Positions 34,224-43,969 of a DNA stretch of 64,000 nt are shown here, in pieces (position 1 is the stretch's first letter; every line of letters begins with the position of its first letter). This stretch comes from Spirosoma montaniterrae. Lineage in GTDB: Bacteria; Bacteroidota; Bacteroidia; Cytophagales; Spirosomataceae. The stretch covers positions 5,622,501-5,686,500 of the forward strand of contig NZ_CP014263.1 in NCBI RefSeq assembly GCF_001988955.1, read 5' to 3'. The notes beneath the pieces were generated by a model. That model ran no database searches and was not told the origin of the DNA. It saw only the letters and a list, made by a program, of their open reading frames with translations. Made by a program: the position numbers and the translations under genes.

Positions 34224-36578
34224 ATGAATCGATTACTACTACTTCTTTGTCTATGCGTTAACGTCGCGGCCTTAGCGCAGAGGCCGGTGCAGCAATGCGC
34301 TACGATGGAGATGGATAGCCTGCTGCGGGCGCGGCATCCTGAATTGGGTACGCTCAATGATTTTGAGCGCGAACTGCAACGGAAGATCGTGCAGATGAAA
34401 GCCCGCATGGCGTCGGCGAATGGGCGGGTAGCCGCACCGGTCGTTACCATTCCTGTCATTGTTCACGTTGTGCATAATGGCGAAGCGGTTGGTACGGGGC
34501 GCAACATCAGCGCGGCTCAGGTGCAGGCGCAGCTCGAAACCCTGAACGAAGATTTTCGGCGTAAACCGGGCACGCGTGGCTTCAACGATAACCCTGTAGG
34601 GGCCGATATCGAGATCGAGTTTTGCCTGGCTACCGTTGATCCGCAGGGCCGTACCATGGCCGAGCGGGGTATCGACCGCGTCAATGGCAACCGTAGCACC
34701 TGGGACCGCGACGCTATCGAGGGTGTACTGAAACCCAGTTCGTTCTGGGACCCTAACAAGTACTTTAATATCTGGGTAGTTGAGTTTGCCAGTGCCGACC
34801 GGCTGCTTGGCTACGCGCAGTTTCCGAGTCAGTCGGGCCTGCCTGGCATTCCGTCGCAAAGCCCGGCCAGTACAGATGGTGTAGTAGTTACTTACCGTTC
34901 GTTCGGGAACGCGGAGAAGGGAACTTTCCCCGTGATGCAGGCACCCTATAACTTAGGCCGTACCCTTACGCACGAAGTGGGCCATTGGCTGGGCCTGCGC
35001 CACATTTGGGGTGATGCCAACTGTGGTGACGATTTCTGTGGCGACACGCCCCCGCAGGCGTCGGAAAGCCGGGGTTGCCAGATCGGGCGCGTCAGTTGCG
35101 GAGGGGTCAATATGGTGCAAAACTATATGGATTACTCCGACGACGGCTGTTTCAATATCTTCACCAACGACCAGAAAGCCCGGATGCGCGCCGTGATCGA
35201 CATCAGCCCGCGCCGAAATAGTCTCATTACGTCGAACGTCTGTGGTTCTACCGTGGCCGTGCTACCAGTTCCAAACTTCCAGGTTGCCAACCGACGGGTG
35301 TTGCTTGGCGGGCAGGTGCGCTTCAGCGATTTGTCGGGTGGATTTCCAACGCGGTGGGAGTGGACGTTTGAAGGCGGCAACCCCGCTACCTCGACCGAAC
35401 AAAACCCGGTTGTGACCTATAATCAACCGGGTAGATTTCGGGTTACATTACGTGTGACAAACACCGTCGGATCATCACAACCGCTTGTGCGTGAGCAGTA
35501 TGTTGAAGTATTGAACGCTGGCCTTTGCGCTGAATTTACCAACTTCAATGGTACCAATACCACTTTGCGCGAACCGGGTGGCACAGGCTATGTGGCCGGA
35601 CAGAACAGTAAACGCTCGCAGGCTGTATCCGAATTCTTTGATAACTCGCTGGGATACAGCAATCTGTCGGGCGCATCATTGCGGTTTGCCGTAGCCAAAG
35701 CTGCACGCGGAGCCGCCACCGAGTCGGTAGTTACGGTCACGGTCTGGAACGGACGTGGTTTTCAGAATGGCCCCGGTGCCGTTCTGGAACGCAAAGACGT
35801 GCCGTTGCGCGATATTCTGGCCGACGTAGCCGCCAATCGACCTACCATTGTAACGTTTGAACGCAACGTGCCGTTGAGCGGCCTGCCATTCCACATCGGC
35901 CTTACGCTGCCCTACGCGGCTGGCGATACGGTGGCGTTATCGACAACCCGAAATGGCGAATCGGTCTTCGCTACGGCCTGGCGGCAGAATCGACAGGGCG
36001 ACTGGCTGCGCTACGCCGACAGTCTCGGTCTGAACGTAGCGCACAATGTAGCGGCACGTATTGGTATGAAGTCGTCGGTGCAGGTAGCGGCTTCGTCGCT
36101 CTTTATCAGCCCCGGCGAGCTGGTTACGCTGAATGCGCGTGGAGCCAGCGTGTTTACGTGGGCTGGTTCGGGCCTGAACGCCAGCCTCGGCCCGCAGGTT
36201 GTGGCGCAACCTACGCAAACGACATCGTATACGGTATCGGGTACGGGCGACGATCTGTGTAGCACAAGTGCTGTTATCACGGTGAACGTGCGGGCGGGCA
36301 CCGTAACGGCCACGCCACCGCCCAACGAACAGGAGTTACGCGTATCGCCCAACCCGACCGACGGGCAGATGCTCGTATCGCTCAACAGTTCACAACGAGG
36401 TGCCTTAACGCTCTCGGTCCGTAGCCTGACCGGTGCCGACGTGGTTCGGCAGAAGCATCAGAAAAACGCCGAACTCTTCCAGCAATCACTTGATTTGCGC
36501 GGTTCGCCGGGCGGCATGTACATCGTTGAGGTCGAAGTTGGTGGCGTGACCTTCAGGCGACGGATTGTGAAGCAGTAA
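34224..36578 (+). CDS. Secreted M43 (pappalysin-like) metalloprotease with PKD domain and type IX sorting tail
   Basis: The 784-residue protein has a signal peptide (ALAQRP), a pappalysin-like domain with the extended zinc motif HEVGHWLGLRH at about residues 250-260 and the Met-turn NYMDYSDD at about 298-305. A PKD domain follows (about 347-435: FSDLSGGFPTRWEWTFEGGNPATSTEQNP), then an uncharacterised beta-rich region, and a C-terminal sorting domain (about 705-784, starting LRVSPNPTDGQM and ending FRRRIVKQ). The sorting tail implies export by the type IX system and attachment at, or release from, the surface. It probably cuts proteins and feeds peptides to the SusCD pair. Confidence 0.9.
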   Translation: MNRLLLLLCLCVNVAALAQRPVQQCATMEMDSLLRARHPELGTLNDFERELQRKIVQMKARMASANGRVAAPVVTIPVIVHVVHNGEAVGTGRNISAAQVQAQLETLNEDFRRKPGTRGFNDNPVGADIEIEFCLATVDPQGRTMAERGIDRVNGNRSTWDRDAIEGVLKPSSFWDPNKYFNIWVVEFASADRLLGYAQFPSQSGLPGIPSQSPASTDGVVVTYRSFGNAEKGTFPVMQAPYNLGRTLTHEVGHWLGLRHIWGDANCGDDFCGDTPPQASESRGCQIGRVSCGGVNMVQNYMDYSDDGCFNIFTNDQKARMRAVIDISPRRNSLITSNVCGSTVAVLPVPNFQVANRRVLLGGQVRFSDLSGGFPTRWEWTFEGGNPATSTEQNPVVTYNQPGRFRVTLRVTNTVGSSQPLVREQYVEVLNAGLCAEFTNFNGTNTTLREPGGTGYVAGQNSKRSQAVSEFFDNSLGYSNLSGASLRFAVAKAARGAATESVVTVTVWNGRGFQNGPGAVLERKDVPLRDILADVAANRPTIVTFERNVPLSGLPFHIGLTLPYAAGDTVALSTTRNGESVFATAWRQNRQGDWLRYADSLGLNVAHNVAARIGMKSSVQVAASSLFISPGELVTLNARGASVFTWAGSGLNASLGPQVVAQPTQTTSYTVSGTGDDLCSTSAVITVNVRAGTVTATPPPNEQELRVSPNPTDGQMLVSLNSSQRGALTLSVRSLTGADVVRQKHQKNAELFQQSLDLRGSPGGMYIVEVEVGGVTFRRRIVKQ

Positions 36579-36666
36579 AAAATTCCTGAAAATTTTTTTC
36601 GGGAAGGCGTAGGGGTAAACGTAATTTTATCGGTCATGACCGTATCTGAACAAATACCGACATACC

Positions 36667-37389
36667 ATGAAACGTTTTTTCACGACCTTTTTTACGCTGG
36701 GTCTCATCGCGTCGCTGCTGACGGGCTGCATCATTAACGTTAATCCAGACGACAATTACAACCCGCAGGACGAACGCACGGCCACGTTCAACCTCACCGA
36801 TTTCGACCGCCTGAACATGGGCAGCGCGTTTGCAATTACCGTGACGCAGGGTGCCAGCTTCGCTATCACGGCACGCGGCTACCGCAACGACGTCGACGAC
36901 TTAAACGTATTTGTCCGAAACGGCGTACTAAATGCTGAATACCGGGTCAATCGCAACCGCCGATATAAAATGCAGTTTACAATTACGATGCCGACGTTGC
37001 GGGGCGTTGATTTCTCCGGGGCCAGCCAGTCGAACGTGTCGGGTTTTCGTAATCTCGCCGAGTTGAGCATTGCGTTATCGGGCGCATCGAAAGGCACGTT
37101 CGACGTGCAGGCAACCCGCACTGTTGTGAACTTGTCGGGCGCATCGGAAGGGCGGCTCAATGGCTCAGGAACAACATTGCAGGCTGATCTGGCCGGGGCA
37201 TCCACCCTCCGCAGCTTCGATTACCCCACTACCGATGCCATACTGGACGTATCGGGCGCGAGTCAGGCCAACATAGCCGTTAGCCGCAATCTCAACGTAA
37301 CGGCCTCTGGCGCCAGCACCGTCCGTTACCGGGGCAACCCCACCATCGAACAGCGGCTTTCAGGTGCCAGCACCGTAAGGCCGGAATGA
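36667..37389 (+). CDS. DUF2807 (head-GIN) secreted protein
   Basis: The 240-residue protein has a lipoprotein-type leader (LIASLLTGCII, Cys at about residue 20) and a repetitive beta-helix-like body with many GAS motifs (FSGASQSN, LSGASKGT, LSGASEGR, LAGASTLR, VSGASQAN, ASGASTVR, LSGASTVR). This is the DUF2807/head-GIN pattern, common in Bacteroidota and thought to be an adhesive or regulatory surface protein. It starts 88 bp after the protease, in the same direction, so it may belong to the same transcription unit. Confidence 0.85.
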   Translation: MKRFFTTFFTLGLIASLLTGCIINVNPDDNYNPQDERTATFNLTDFDRLNMGSAFAITVTQGASFAITARGYRNDVDDLNVFVRNGVLNAEYRVNRNRRYKMQFTITMPTLRGVDFSGASQSNVSGFRNLAELSIALSGASKGTFDVQATRTVVNLSGASEGRLNGSGTTLQADLAGASTLRSFDYPTTDAILDVSGASQANIAVSRNLNVTASGASTVRYRGNPTIEQRLSGASTVRPE

Positions 37390-37415
37390 CGGGAGAATTT
37401 CTTGGTTTTATCGAA

Positions 37416-38033
37416 TCACGGTACATCCATTATTGCAATATTTGTGATAATGGATGTATACATTTGCTTCAGTACTTTTTGAAAATCGCTATTATCATAT
37501 TTCTCAGAAGTAGGTTTTAAAGAAGCTTTTTCTTCTTTCTTCCAAAAAAAGGTGTCGTAGATGTAATTCCAAAAGAGTCGAACATTCGGGTTTTGGCACA
37601 AACTCATTAGTTTCTCATCATTTGATTGATCCGCAAAGTCGCTACAGAAATTAATAAACTCAATAACCTCTTTAGCGTCGGCTGGTGATATACCCTTTAT
37701 ATCACTAAGTTTAGTATTGTCGATTATACGTATAATATTATCAAAATCTAAGAGTGTGTTTACCTCAAAAAATAGCTTTTCCTCTCTGATAGCTGTTGCC
37801 CATTTAAGTAAATTGTAAGAATCAAAAAGAGCTATTTTGTGCTGTATTACAGCATTAACTGCGTACTTAGTTTCGGAAAACAAGGCTACACTTTTATGAT
37901 GATTTATTAAAATTTTCGTGTCGTTTGTAGATTCATCTACTGTAGAGTCATACCCCCATACTGTAAAATATAGGGTGCTGTTTAACTTAATGGCAACAAG
38001 CCACTGTTTGAATTTTGCGAGAGTACTCAACAC
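37416..38033 (-). CDS. Unrecognised A+T-rich gene, last of a three-gene operon
   Basis: The 205-residue product is mostly helical, Lys/Asn/Ile-rich and without signal peptide or membrane segment. It contains INHHKSVALFSETKYAVNAVI and LFWNYIYDTFFWKKEEKASLK. No family is recognised. It starts eight bases after the stop of the upstream gene, so the two are co-transcribed. Codon use is visibly richer in A+T than the neighbours, which suggests recent transfer. Immunity-protein or defence-type functions are possible but not shown by any motif. Confidence 0.65.
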   Translation of the reverse strand: MLSTLAKFKQWLVAIKLNSTLYFTVWGYDSTVDESTNDTKILINHHKSVALFSETKYAVNAVIQHKIALFDSYNLLKWATAIREEKLFFEVNTLLDFDNIIRIIDNTKLSDIKGISPADAKEVIEFINFCSDFADQSNDEKLMSLCQNPNVRLFWNYIYDTFFWKKEEKASLKPTSEKYDNSDFQKVLKQMYTSIITNIAIMDVP

Positions 38034-38040
38034 TGAATTT

Positions 38041-38766
38041 TTATTGAATGCCCCGAATAATTATGTGCTTCACCTGCCATGTCGGGTTATCGAACTCGTC
38101 CAGAATGGCAATGAACCCCTCGTTACCCGACGAACCTATGTCAACCCGAAATACATATTCTTCCTGCTCAATGCGCTCAAAAGACAGCCAATGAATGTAC
38201 CCCCTCCGACGGATACTATCCTGCTCAGCTTCATTATTCCAGCGTTCGCGAAAGGCGTATAGTTGATTTGTCAGCGACTCAATAACCGATGCATCATCCA
38301 GTTTTACATACAGTTCAAGGTCCGTTGTAGCCTGATCGACCTCTTCAACCAGCGTATAATTCAGTGTTAAACCGTAGCGTTGAGCCGCTGAATGAAGTAA
38401 AAAATCACCTACTGACGGTAAAATAGGCCGAATTAAGTGCGCCCACTTAAACACAATATCTTCTTTTTGAAGAATCCGGTCTGGCATTATAAGTTCGTTA
38501 TTATGAACGCTATTCCATGAAATGATGCACTCGCCAGCGTAATTGTTCTCATAACGTGGACTTGCTTTCAGCCAAGCTTTATTGCTGACAATATCGTACG
38601 ATAAGTCATCCTGAAACTCTATGAAGAGAAACTTCACATCAAATTCTTTTTTCGTCAATCGCGTATACTCTTCCCGAAGCCTTTTATCCATACATCTTAA
38701 AAATGAGTTGCTTGGCTTGTAGCGCGACTCAAAATCCCGCAACCATTTCAGATTCTGCTTTGACAT
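38041..38766 (-). CDS. Unrecognised protein, middle gene of a three-gene operon
   Basis: The ATG at 38766 (MSKQNLKWLRDFESRYKP) is chosen because an earlier start would overlap the upstream small gene's coding region in another frame. The 241-residue protein is soluble and mixed alpha/beta, with VKFLFIEFQDDLSYDIVSNKAW, ECIISWNSVHNNELIM and a C-terminal beta-rich part (YIHWLSFERIEQEEYVFRVDIGSSGNEG). No known motif is recognised. Its start lies four bases after the small gene's stop. Confidence 0.65.
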   Translation of the reverse strand: MSKQNLKWLRDFESRYKPSNSFLRCMDKRLREEYTRLTKKEFDVKFLFIEFQDDLSYDIVSNKAWLKASPRYENNYAGECIISWNSVHNNELIMPDRILQKEDIVFKWAHLIRPILPSVGDFLLHSAAQRYGLTLNYTLVEEVDQATTDLELYVKLDDASVIESLTNQLYAFRERWNNEAEQDSIRRRGYIHWLSFERIEQEEYVFRVDIGSSGNEGFIAILDEFDNPTWQVKHIIIRGIQ

Positions 38767-38770
38767 GGAA

Positions 38771-39007
38771 TCATTTTTTAAGAATGAGGGAATGAGCATC
38801 AGCTTGCAAGGTAAACCGAATGGGGTCGTTGCTGAAAGGGCGTATCGGTTTGCCAGCAACGGGGCGGGGAAGTTTTTCGGTAACGGCAGTTACTTTTTGA
38901 CGGGTAGGGGGTATAGCTCCATGCGTGACAGCCAGAGACGAGTAAGCGAACAAGGTCAACAAGAGCGCGTTGGCAACATACGCGACGCGTTTGTAGAGAT
39001 AGTACAT
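38771..39007 (-). CDS. Small secreted-type peptide gene (78 aa), first of a three-gene operon
   Basis: From the ATG at 39007 the product is MYYLYKRVAYVANALLLTLF followed by AYSSLAVTHGA, an N-terminal signal or transmembrane segment of about 25 residues. A Pro/Arg/Lys-rich tail of about 45 residues without Cys follows. The start is supported by a perfect promoter match at 39032-39064 that gives a leader of about 20 bases, and by a four-base gap to the next gene. Because it is short and unlike known families, the reality of the gene rests on that context. Confidence 0.55.
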   Translation of the reverse strand: MYYLYKRVAYVANALLLTLFAYSSLAVTHGAIPPTRQKVTAVTEKLPRPVAGKPIRPFSNDPIRFTLQADAHSLILKK

Positions 39008-39031
39008 AAATAGTTGGACAGATTTGAACCG

Positions 39032-39064
39032 CAAATGTATCTGAGGTCATGTGGTAAAATCAAA
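39032..39064 (-). promoter_or_regulatory. Bacteroidota promoter for the unknown three-gene operon
   Basis: On the minus strand TTTG (39064-39061), a 21-base spacer and TACATTTG (39039-39032) fit the TTTG / TAnnTTTG consensus exactly. The ATG of the small secreted-type gene follows 24 bases after the -7 box. Confidence 0.65.
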
Positions 39065-39164
39065 TTTTTAGTAAAAACTTTTTTATAAATAAAATACTAA
39101 CATATTTTAATACTTTATTTTTTCATATAATAAAGTATTAATTATCAGCGATATAGCCCCGTTC

Positions 39165-39210
39165 TAACGCAGGAAGCCCGGCTATTCACATAGCCGGGCT
39201 TCCTGCGTTA
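39165..39210 (-). terminator. Strong hairpin after SusCD locus 3
   Basis: Perfect 20-bp arms (39165-39184 and 39191-39210, core gcaggaagcccggct) enclose a 6-base loop. It lies 18 bases past the stop of the SusD gene (minus strand). No T-run follows, so it may act as a stabilising 3' hairpin rather than a classical terminator. Confidence 0.6.
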
Positions 39211-39227
39211 ATGAAATTCCTGAGAGA

Positions 39228-40586
39228 TTAATACCCCGGATTTTGCACCAACTTTTTGTTCGTGTCGATTTCGCGTTGCGGGATTGGCAAAACGAGGTTG
39301 TTGGCGTTGTAGGCAATGGTTCCGACCGTACCGGCAGTGCGCTTGATGTCGGCAAGTTGCTGCCCTTCAAAGCCCAACTCCAGCCGACGTTCCAGCAGCA
39401 CATCGGCCAGCGTAACCGCCGTCAGGGGCGCAGCACCGGCACGGGCGCGAATCGCGTTCACATCAGCCAGCGGAGCCGCGCCTGTAGTAGCGTTCAGCCG
39501 CAGGTTGGCTTCGGCCCGCACGAGATACATCTCAGCCAGTCGAACCACCGGCACGTCGCCAAAGCGGTCGTTGAATTTGTTGGTGTATACTAAGTTGTTT
39601 ATGGTAGTGAAGAACTGACCACGCACATCGGTAGCTCCGAACAATTGCCGGTATTTGGGCTGTACCCGAATATCGCCCCGGCCCTGGAAGCGGGCAGGTG
39701 CGTAATACGTGTTCAGCGCGTTGGTGCCGCCGGGGTTGGCCCCTTCCTGATCCGTGATAACGATTTTGAAAATCATCTCCGGGCTATTGTCGGTAAATAC
39801 TGCTGCGTAGGTTGGAGCGAGCGTGAACGTACCTGATGTAATAACGCGGTTAGCGGCATCGCGGGCGGCTGCGAAGTTCTGCTGTTGCAGATAGACCCGC
39901 GCCAGCATAGCCTGAGCAGCTCCTTTCGTGGCAAAACCAAACCCATTGGCCTGTGTGGCAGGCAGCAGTTGCTCGGCTTTCGTCAGATCGTCAAGCACCT
40001 GCGCATACACTTCAGCCACGGTGTTGCGGGGGCGGCTGTCGGCATCGCCAACAGTGCCGGTTGGTGTCAGCACGAGTGGTACGCCCGGATTTTGAGCCGG
40101 GGTGCCGTCATTGAAACTCTTGCCAAACGCTTTGACGAGTTCAAAATACAGTGCTCCCCGAATGAACCGGGCCTGTCCTTCGTAACTGCCCCGGTTGGCC
40201 GTACCAACTTTATCCAAAGCGGCCAGCACATTGTTGGTTCGGTTGATGGTGTTGTAACCATCGAGCCAAAGGTCGCGGGCATCGAGGTTGGTGGTCGAAA
40301 CGGTTTTACGCCAGATTTCGTCCAGCGTGGCAAACGTACCACCAAATATCACGTCGCGGTTATCGCCTAATAGTTCGGCCATGTACTGGATGCCACCGCC
40401 GTACAGGTTAACATCGCTAAGGCCGTCATATGCACCCGTCAGTGTAATACGAACGTCCTGCTCCGATGCCAACGCCTGCGAAGCATCAATTTGTTGCGTG
40501 GGCTGTACTTCTAAACGGCTGTTGCAGGCTGTTACCAGCAGTGCGCTCACACCGATTAGAAACCCGTATTTTTTGACTATATTCAT
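39228..40586 (-). CDS. SusD/RagB-family surface lipoprotein, locus 3
   Basis: The ATG at 40586 (MNIVKKYGFLIGVSALLVTAC) gives a lipoprotein signal with lipobox VTAC; upstream codons in frame overlap the SusC end and are not used. The 452-residue protein has the RagB blocks: FIRGALYFELVKAFGKSFNDG, AMLARVYLQQQNFAAARDAANRVI, VVRLAEMYLVRAEANLRLN and a C-terminal ERRLELGFEGQQLADIKRT with IPQREIDTN. It pairs with the SusC gene 37 bp upstream. The substrate is unknown, but a divergent cyanophycinase-like gene lies upstream of the operon. Confidence 0.92.
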   Translation of the reverse strand: MNIVKKYGFLIGVSALLVTACNSRLEVQPTQQIDASQALASEQDVRITLTGAYDGLSDVNLYGGGIQYMAELLGDNRDVIFGGTFATLDEIWRKTVSTTNLDARDLWLDGYNTINRTNNVLAALDKVGTANRGSYEGQARFIRGALYFELVKAFGKSFNDGTPAQNPGVPLVLTPTGTVGDADSRPRNTVAEVYAQVLDDLTKAEQLLPATQANGFGFATKGAAQAMLARVYLQQQNFAAARDAANRVITSGTFTLAPTYAAVFTDNSPEMIFKIVITDQEGANPGGTNALNTYYAPARFQGRGDIRVQPKYRQLFGATDVRGQFFTTINNLVYTNKFNDRFGDVPVVRLAEMYLVRAEANLRLNATTGAAPLADVNAIRARAGAAPLTAVTLADVLLERRLELGFEGQQLADIKRTAGTVGTIAYNANNLVLPIPQREIDTNKKLVQNPGY

Positions 40587-40623
40587 TGTCGGGAAAATGT
40601 GTTTATCCAAAACGGAGTTGTCT

Positions 40624-43600
40624 TTAGAAACCAATGTTGATACCACCGATAATGGTCCGGGCCTGCGGAGCCGTGTAGAAATCGTAGCCCTGTGCAATGT
40701 TGGTCACAATGTCGTCGGCGTTTACTTCGGGGTCCCAGCCAGCATACTTCGTGAACGTCAGCAAGTTCTGACCCGTTACGAACAGCCGCACGTTGTTCAG
40801 CTTCGCCTTGTTGATAATCGTCTTGGGCAGATTATACGACAACGTTGCCGTGCGGAGCCGCACAAACGACCCATCCAGAATAAAGCGGCTTGAGGGTTGT
40901 GCTCCGTTGTTGAAGAACAACCGTGCTTCGGGTACGTCGGTATTGGTGTTAGTAGGCGTCCAGGCGTTCAACTGATTCACGGTCTGGTTGTCTTCAAAAC
41001 GACCGTTGGCCGACGAGAAGCGACCTACGCCGTAGAAGTTGATGTCGTTGCCAAACACGCCGTTGAAGAACACACTCAACGATAAGCCTTTGTAGCTGAA
41101 CGTGTTGGTTACGCCAGCCGTCCATTTCGGTAGTGGGCTGCCAACCACTACGCGCTGCGCCTGATTGTAGACGCTGGTGGTTGTTCGATCAACACCCGTT
41201 ACGTTACCGTTCGCATCAACTATGTTCGTGTTTTTGTACCAAATTGCGTTGCCATTGGCGGGGTCAACACCGGCATACTCTGCTGTGAAGAACGCGCCCA
41301 GCGGCTGGCCTTCAACGGCCCGGCTCATGGCGTTCAGACCACCTTCGATGATCTGCCCTTGCAGGTTGGTGATGCGGTTGCGGTTCGTGGCTGCGTTCAG
41401 GCTTGTTGTCCAGCGGAAGGCGCCCGTCGTATTCTCGGTGTTCAGTACGAACTCAAAGCCTTTGTTTTCCAGTGCACCTACGTTACGGAACTGCGTGGCA
41501 AAACCTGTTGTACCCGGCACGTTCACGTCGAGTAATAAGCCACTCGTTTGCTTGTTGTAGTAATCGATTTCACCCGAAATCCGGTTGTTCAGCAAGCCAA
41601 AATCGACACCTACGTCGAATTGGTCGGTTGTTTCCCAGCGCAGGTTGGGGTTAGCCAACTGGAAAGGCCGCTGACCGGGCAAACCGGCGTAACCCGCATC
41701 GCCGTTGAACAGGCCCAACTGGGCAAAGTTTTGAATAACACCTGCCCGCTGAATCTCGGCATTACCCGTGCGGCCATAGCTGGCCCGCAGTTTGAGGAAG
41801 CTAACGGTACGGTTGTTTTTCAGGAAATTTTCTTCTGACAGCACCCAGCCAGCCGAAGCCGCCGGGAAGAAACCGTAGCGGCTATCGCGCCCAAACCGCG
41901 ACGAACCGTCGATACGAGCACTCAGCCCCAGTAGATAACGGTCGTTGAATTTGTAGTTGGCACGGGCAAAATATGACAGGAATCGATAATCCAACTGCGT
42001 AGAAGTGGCGTTGGTTTTGCGGGCCGCGCTGATAATCATCCGGTACGCATCCGACGGGAAATCCTGCCCTTCGGCCAGACTCGTGCGTGTCTGCGACTGC
42101 TGATACGACATACCCAACACACCGTCGATGCCATGTCGACCAATGGTCGTGTTGTAATTGAAAAAGTTGTTGGTGGTGTAGTTTTCAACGCGGGCCGTGC
42201 GGTATGACCCTTCACCACCGGGGCTACCCGAGTTGCGCTGCGTTTTACTGTTGTAGTACAGTTCTTCGGTTTGATTCAATACGTCGAGACCAAACTCCGA
42301 CCGGAACGTCAAGCCTTTCATGATCTGCAATTGACCATAAATATTGCTGATGTTGCGATACACAGTGGTGTTGAAGTACGAGTTGCCGATGTTAACAATC
42401 GGGTTGTAGTAGTACGGAATGCTGATGTCGCCCGGAGGAGTACCGGCTGGTAATCCGGTTGCGGGGTCGGTTGCGGGCGTCATCGGTGGTAGCGCGACCA
42501 TCTGCATCGGGTTGTCGAACTGACGGTCGCCCGACAGTCGGTTGTTGAGCGTGCGGGCAAGGCCGGTGTTAAAACCAATCCGAAACCGATCCGATACGCG
42601 GTGGTCGAGGTTGACACGGCCCGAATAGCGGGTCAGCGCGTTACCAATCAGAATGCCTTTCTGGTCGAGCAACTGCCCCGATATGTAGAACGTGGTTTTA
42701 TCGGTACCGCCGTTCAGATTGACGTCGTACTGCTGGAACGGTGCCTGCTGAAATGCCAGATCGCCCCAGTTGGTGCTGACTTGCTGAGGAGTGCCAAACG
42801 TGCCCAGCCCCTGCGTTACAAAAAAGTCTTCCATATACGCCGACGCCGAACTGGGGTCGCTGGTTGCCAGCCCGTCGATGCGGTCGGCGTTGGCGGCTGC
42901 CTGCCGGTAGAAATTTACGTACTGCTCTGTGTTCAGGAATTCTAATTTGCGGCTGGGTGTGCTCGAACCGTACTGCGCTCCGAAATTAACGTTCGTGCGC
43001 CCGGCGCGGCCTTTCTTAGTGGTAATCAGCACCACGCCGTTGGCTGCCCGCGATCCGTAGATAGCTCCTGCCGAGGCATCTTTCAGAATCTCGATACTCT
43101 CGATGTCCTGCGGGTTAATGTCTGACAGCGGGTTGGTTTCGGCAGCATTGAACGACAGGTTATCGGTCGTAACGGGCGTACCGTCTACTACATACAGTGG
43201 CTGGTTCGACGCCGATACTGACGACTGCCCCCGCACGCGCACCTGAATCCCCTGACCTAATTTGCCGCTGTTGTTTGTTACCTGCACCCCGGCGGCTTTA
43301 CCCTGAATAGCCTGGTCGAAGCTCGTTACGGGCTGGTCCTGAATGTCGGCGGGTCGGATTTTGGCAATGTTACCCGTCAGTTCACGTTTGATCTGCTGAC
43401 CGTAACCCGTTACAACGACTTCGTTGAGGTTACGCACGTCGGCCTGAAGCCGAATGTTGATGGTTGAACGCCCACCCACGCGCTCTTCGATGGGTGAAAA
43501 GCCAATAAAGCTAAAGACCAGCGTTGCGTCGTCGCTGACGGCAATCCGGTAATTGCCATCGGCATCGGTTAGTGTACCCTGCGTGCGGCCTTTTACCGTC

Positions 43601-43731
43601 ACCGATACGCCCGGCAACCCGGCGTTGTCGTCGGCGGAGGTGACTTTGCCCGTAACAGTCTGGCCCTGGCCAAAGCTATCAAACGCAAGAGCGAGCCAGA
43701 ACAGGAAACAAAAAAGTACTGGTTTTCTCAT
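40624..43731 (-). CDS. SusC/RagA-family TonB-linked outer-membrane transporter, locus 3
   Basis: The 1035-residue protein has a signal peptide (LALAFDSFGQG), the carboxypeptidase-like domain (VTGKVTSADDNAGLPGVSVTVKGRT), the plug (FDQAIQGKAAGVQVTNNSGKLGQG, PLYVVDGTPVTTDN, ILKDASAGAIYGSRAANGV) and a barrel ending RTIIGGINIGF. It is transcribed before its SusD. The 238 bases upstream to the divergent lipoprotein gene are A+T-rich and hold only weak promoter matches. Confidence 0.93.
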   Translation of the reverse strand: MRKPVLFCFLFWLALAFDSFGQGQTVTGKVTSADDNAGLPGVSVTVKGRTQGTLTDADGNYRIAVSDDATLVFSFIGFSPIEERVGGRSTINIRLQADVRNLNEVVVTGYGQQIKRELTGNIAKIRPADIQDQPVTSFDQAIQGKAAGVQVTNNSGKLGQGIQVRVRGQSSVSASNQPLYVVDGTPVTTDNLSFNAAETNPLSDINPQDIESIEILKDASAGAIYGSRAANGVVLITTKKGRAGRTNVNFGAQYGSSTPSRKLEFLNTEQYVNFYRQAAANADRIDGLATSDPSSASAYMEDFFVTQGLGTFGTPQQVSTNWGDLAFQQAPFQQYDVNLNGGTDKTTFYISGQLLDQKGILIGNALTRYSGRVNLDHRVSDRFRIGFNTGLARTLNNRLSGDRQFDNPMQMVALPPMTPATDPATGLPAGTPPGDISIPYYYNPIVNIGNSYFNTTVYRNISNIYGQLQIMKGLTFRSEFGLDVLNQTEELYYNSKTQRNSGSPGGEGSYRTARVENYTTNNFFNYNTTIGRHGIDGVLGMSYQQSQTRTSLAEGQDFPSDAYRMIISAARKTNATSTQLDYRFLSYFARANYKFNDRYLLGLSARIDGSSRFGRDSRYGFFPAASAGWVLSEENFLKNNRTVSFLKLRASYGRTGNAEIQRAGVIQNFAQLGLFNGDAGYAGLPGQRPFQLANPNLRWETTDQFDVGVDFGLLNNRISGEIDYYNKQTSGLLLDVNVPGTTGFATQFRNVGALENKGFEFVLNTENTTGAFRWTTSLNAATNRNRITNLQGQIIEGGLNAMSRAVEGQPLGAFFTAEYAGVDPANGNAIWYKNTNIVDANGNVTGVDRTTTSVYNQAQRVVVGSPLPKWTAGVTNTFSYKGLSLSVFFNGVFGNDINFYGVGRFSSANGRFEDNQTVNQLNAWTPTNTNTDVPEARLFFNNGAQPSSRFILDGSFVRLRTATLSYNLPKTIINKAKLNNVRLFVTGQNLLTFTKYAGWDPEVNADDIVTNIAQGYDFYTAPQARTIIGGINIGF

Positions 43732-43969
43732 GGTAGTTGTGTTAATAATTGTTGAAAAGAATTGTAAAAGTACAAAAGTGGATTCGCAATTAAAAAAAGA
43801 CTACGCGATGAAGCAGGAAACAGTCCTTTTCAAAAGCCAAAATTTACGTTTGTAGAAATGGGTTTGATTGCCTAAAAAAGCGGTTTGTTGCCATATTGGA
43901 CACTGTTTGTAAAATAGTCTATGGGCGAACGGTTCTTTAAAAACTTATATTTCTCATATTAGCGTTCTA

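Noticed and set aside
39032..39064. The A+T-rich region near 39 kb as a replication origin
   Set aside because: No DnaA-box clusters or dnaA/dnaN neighbours are seen; the promoter explains the strong signal.
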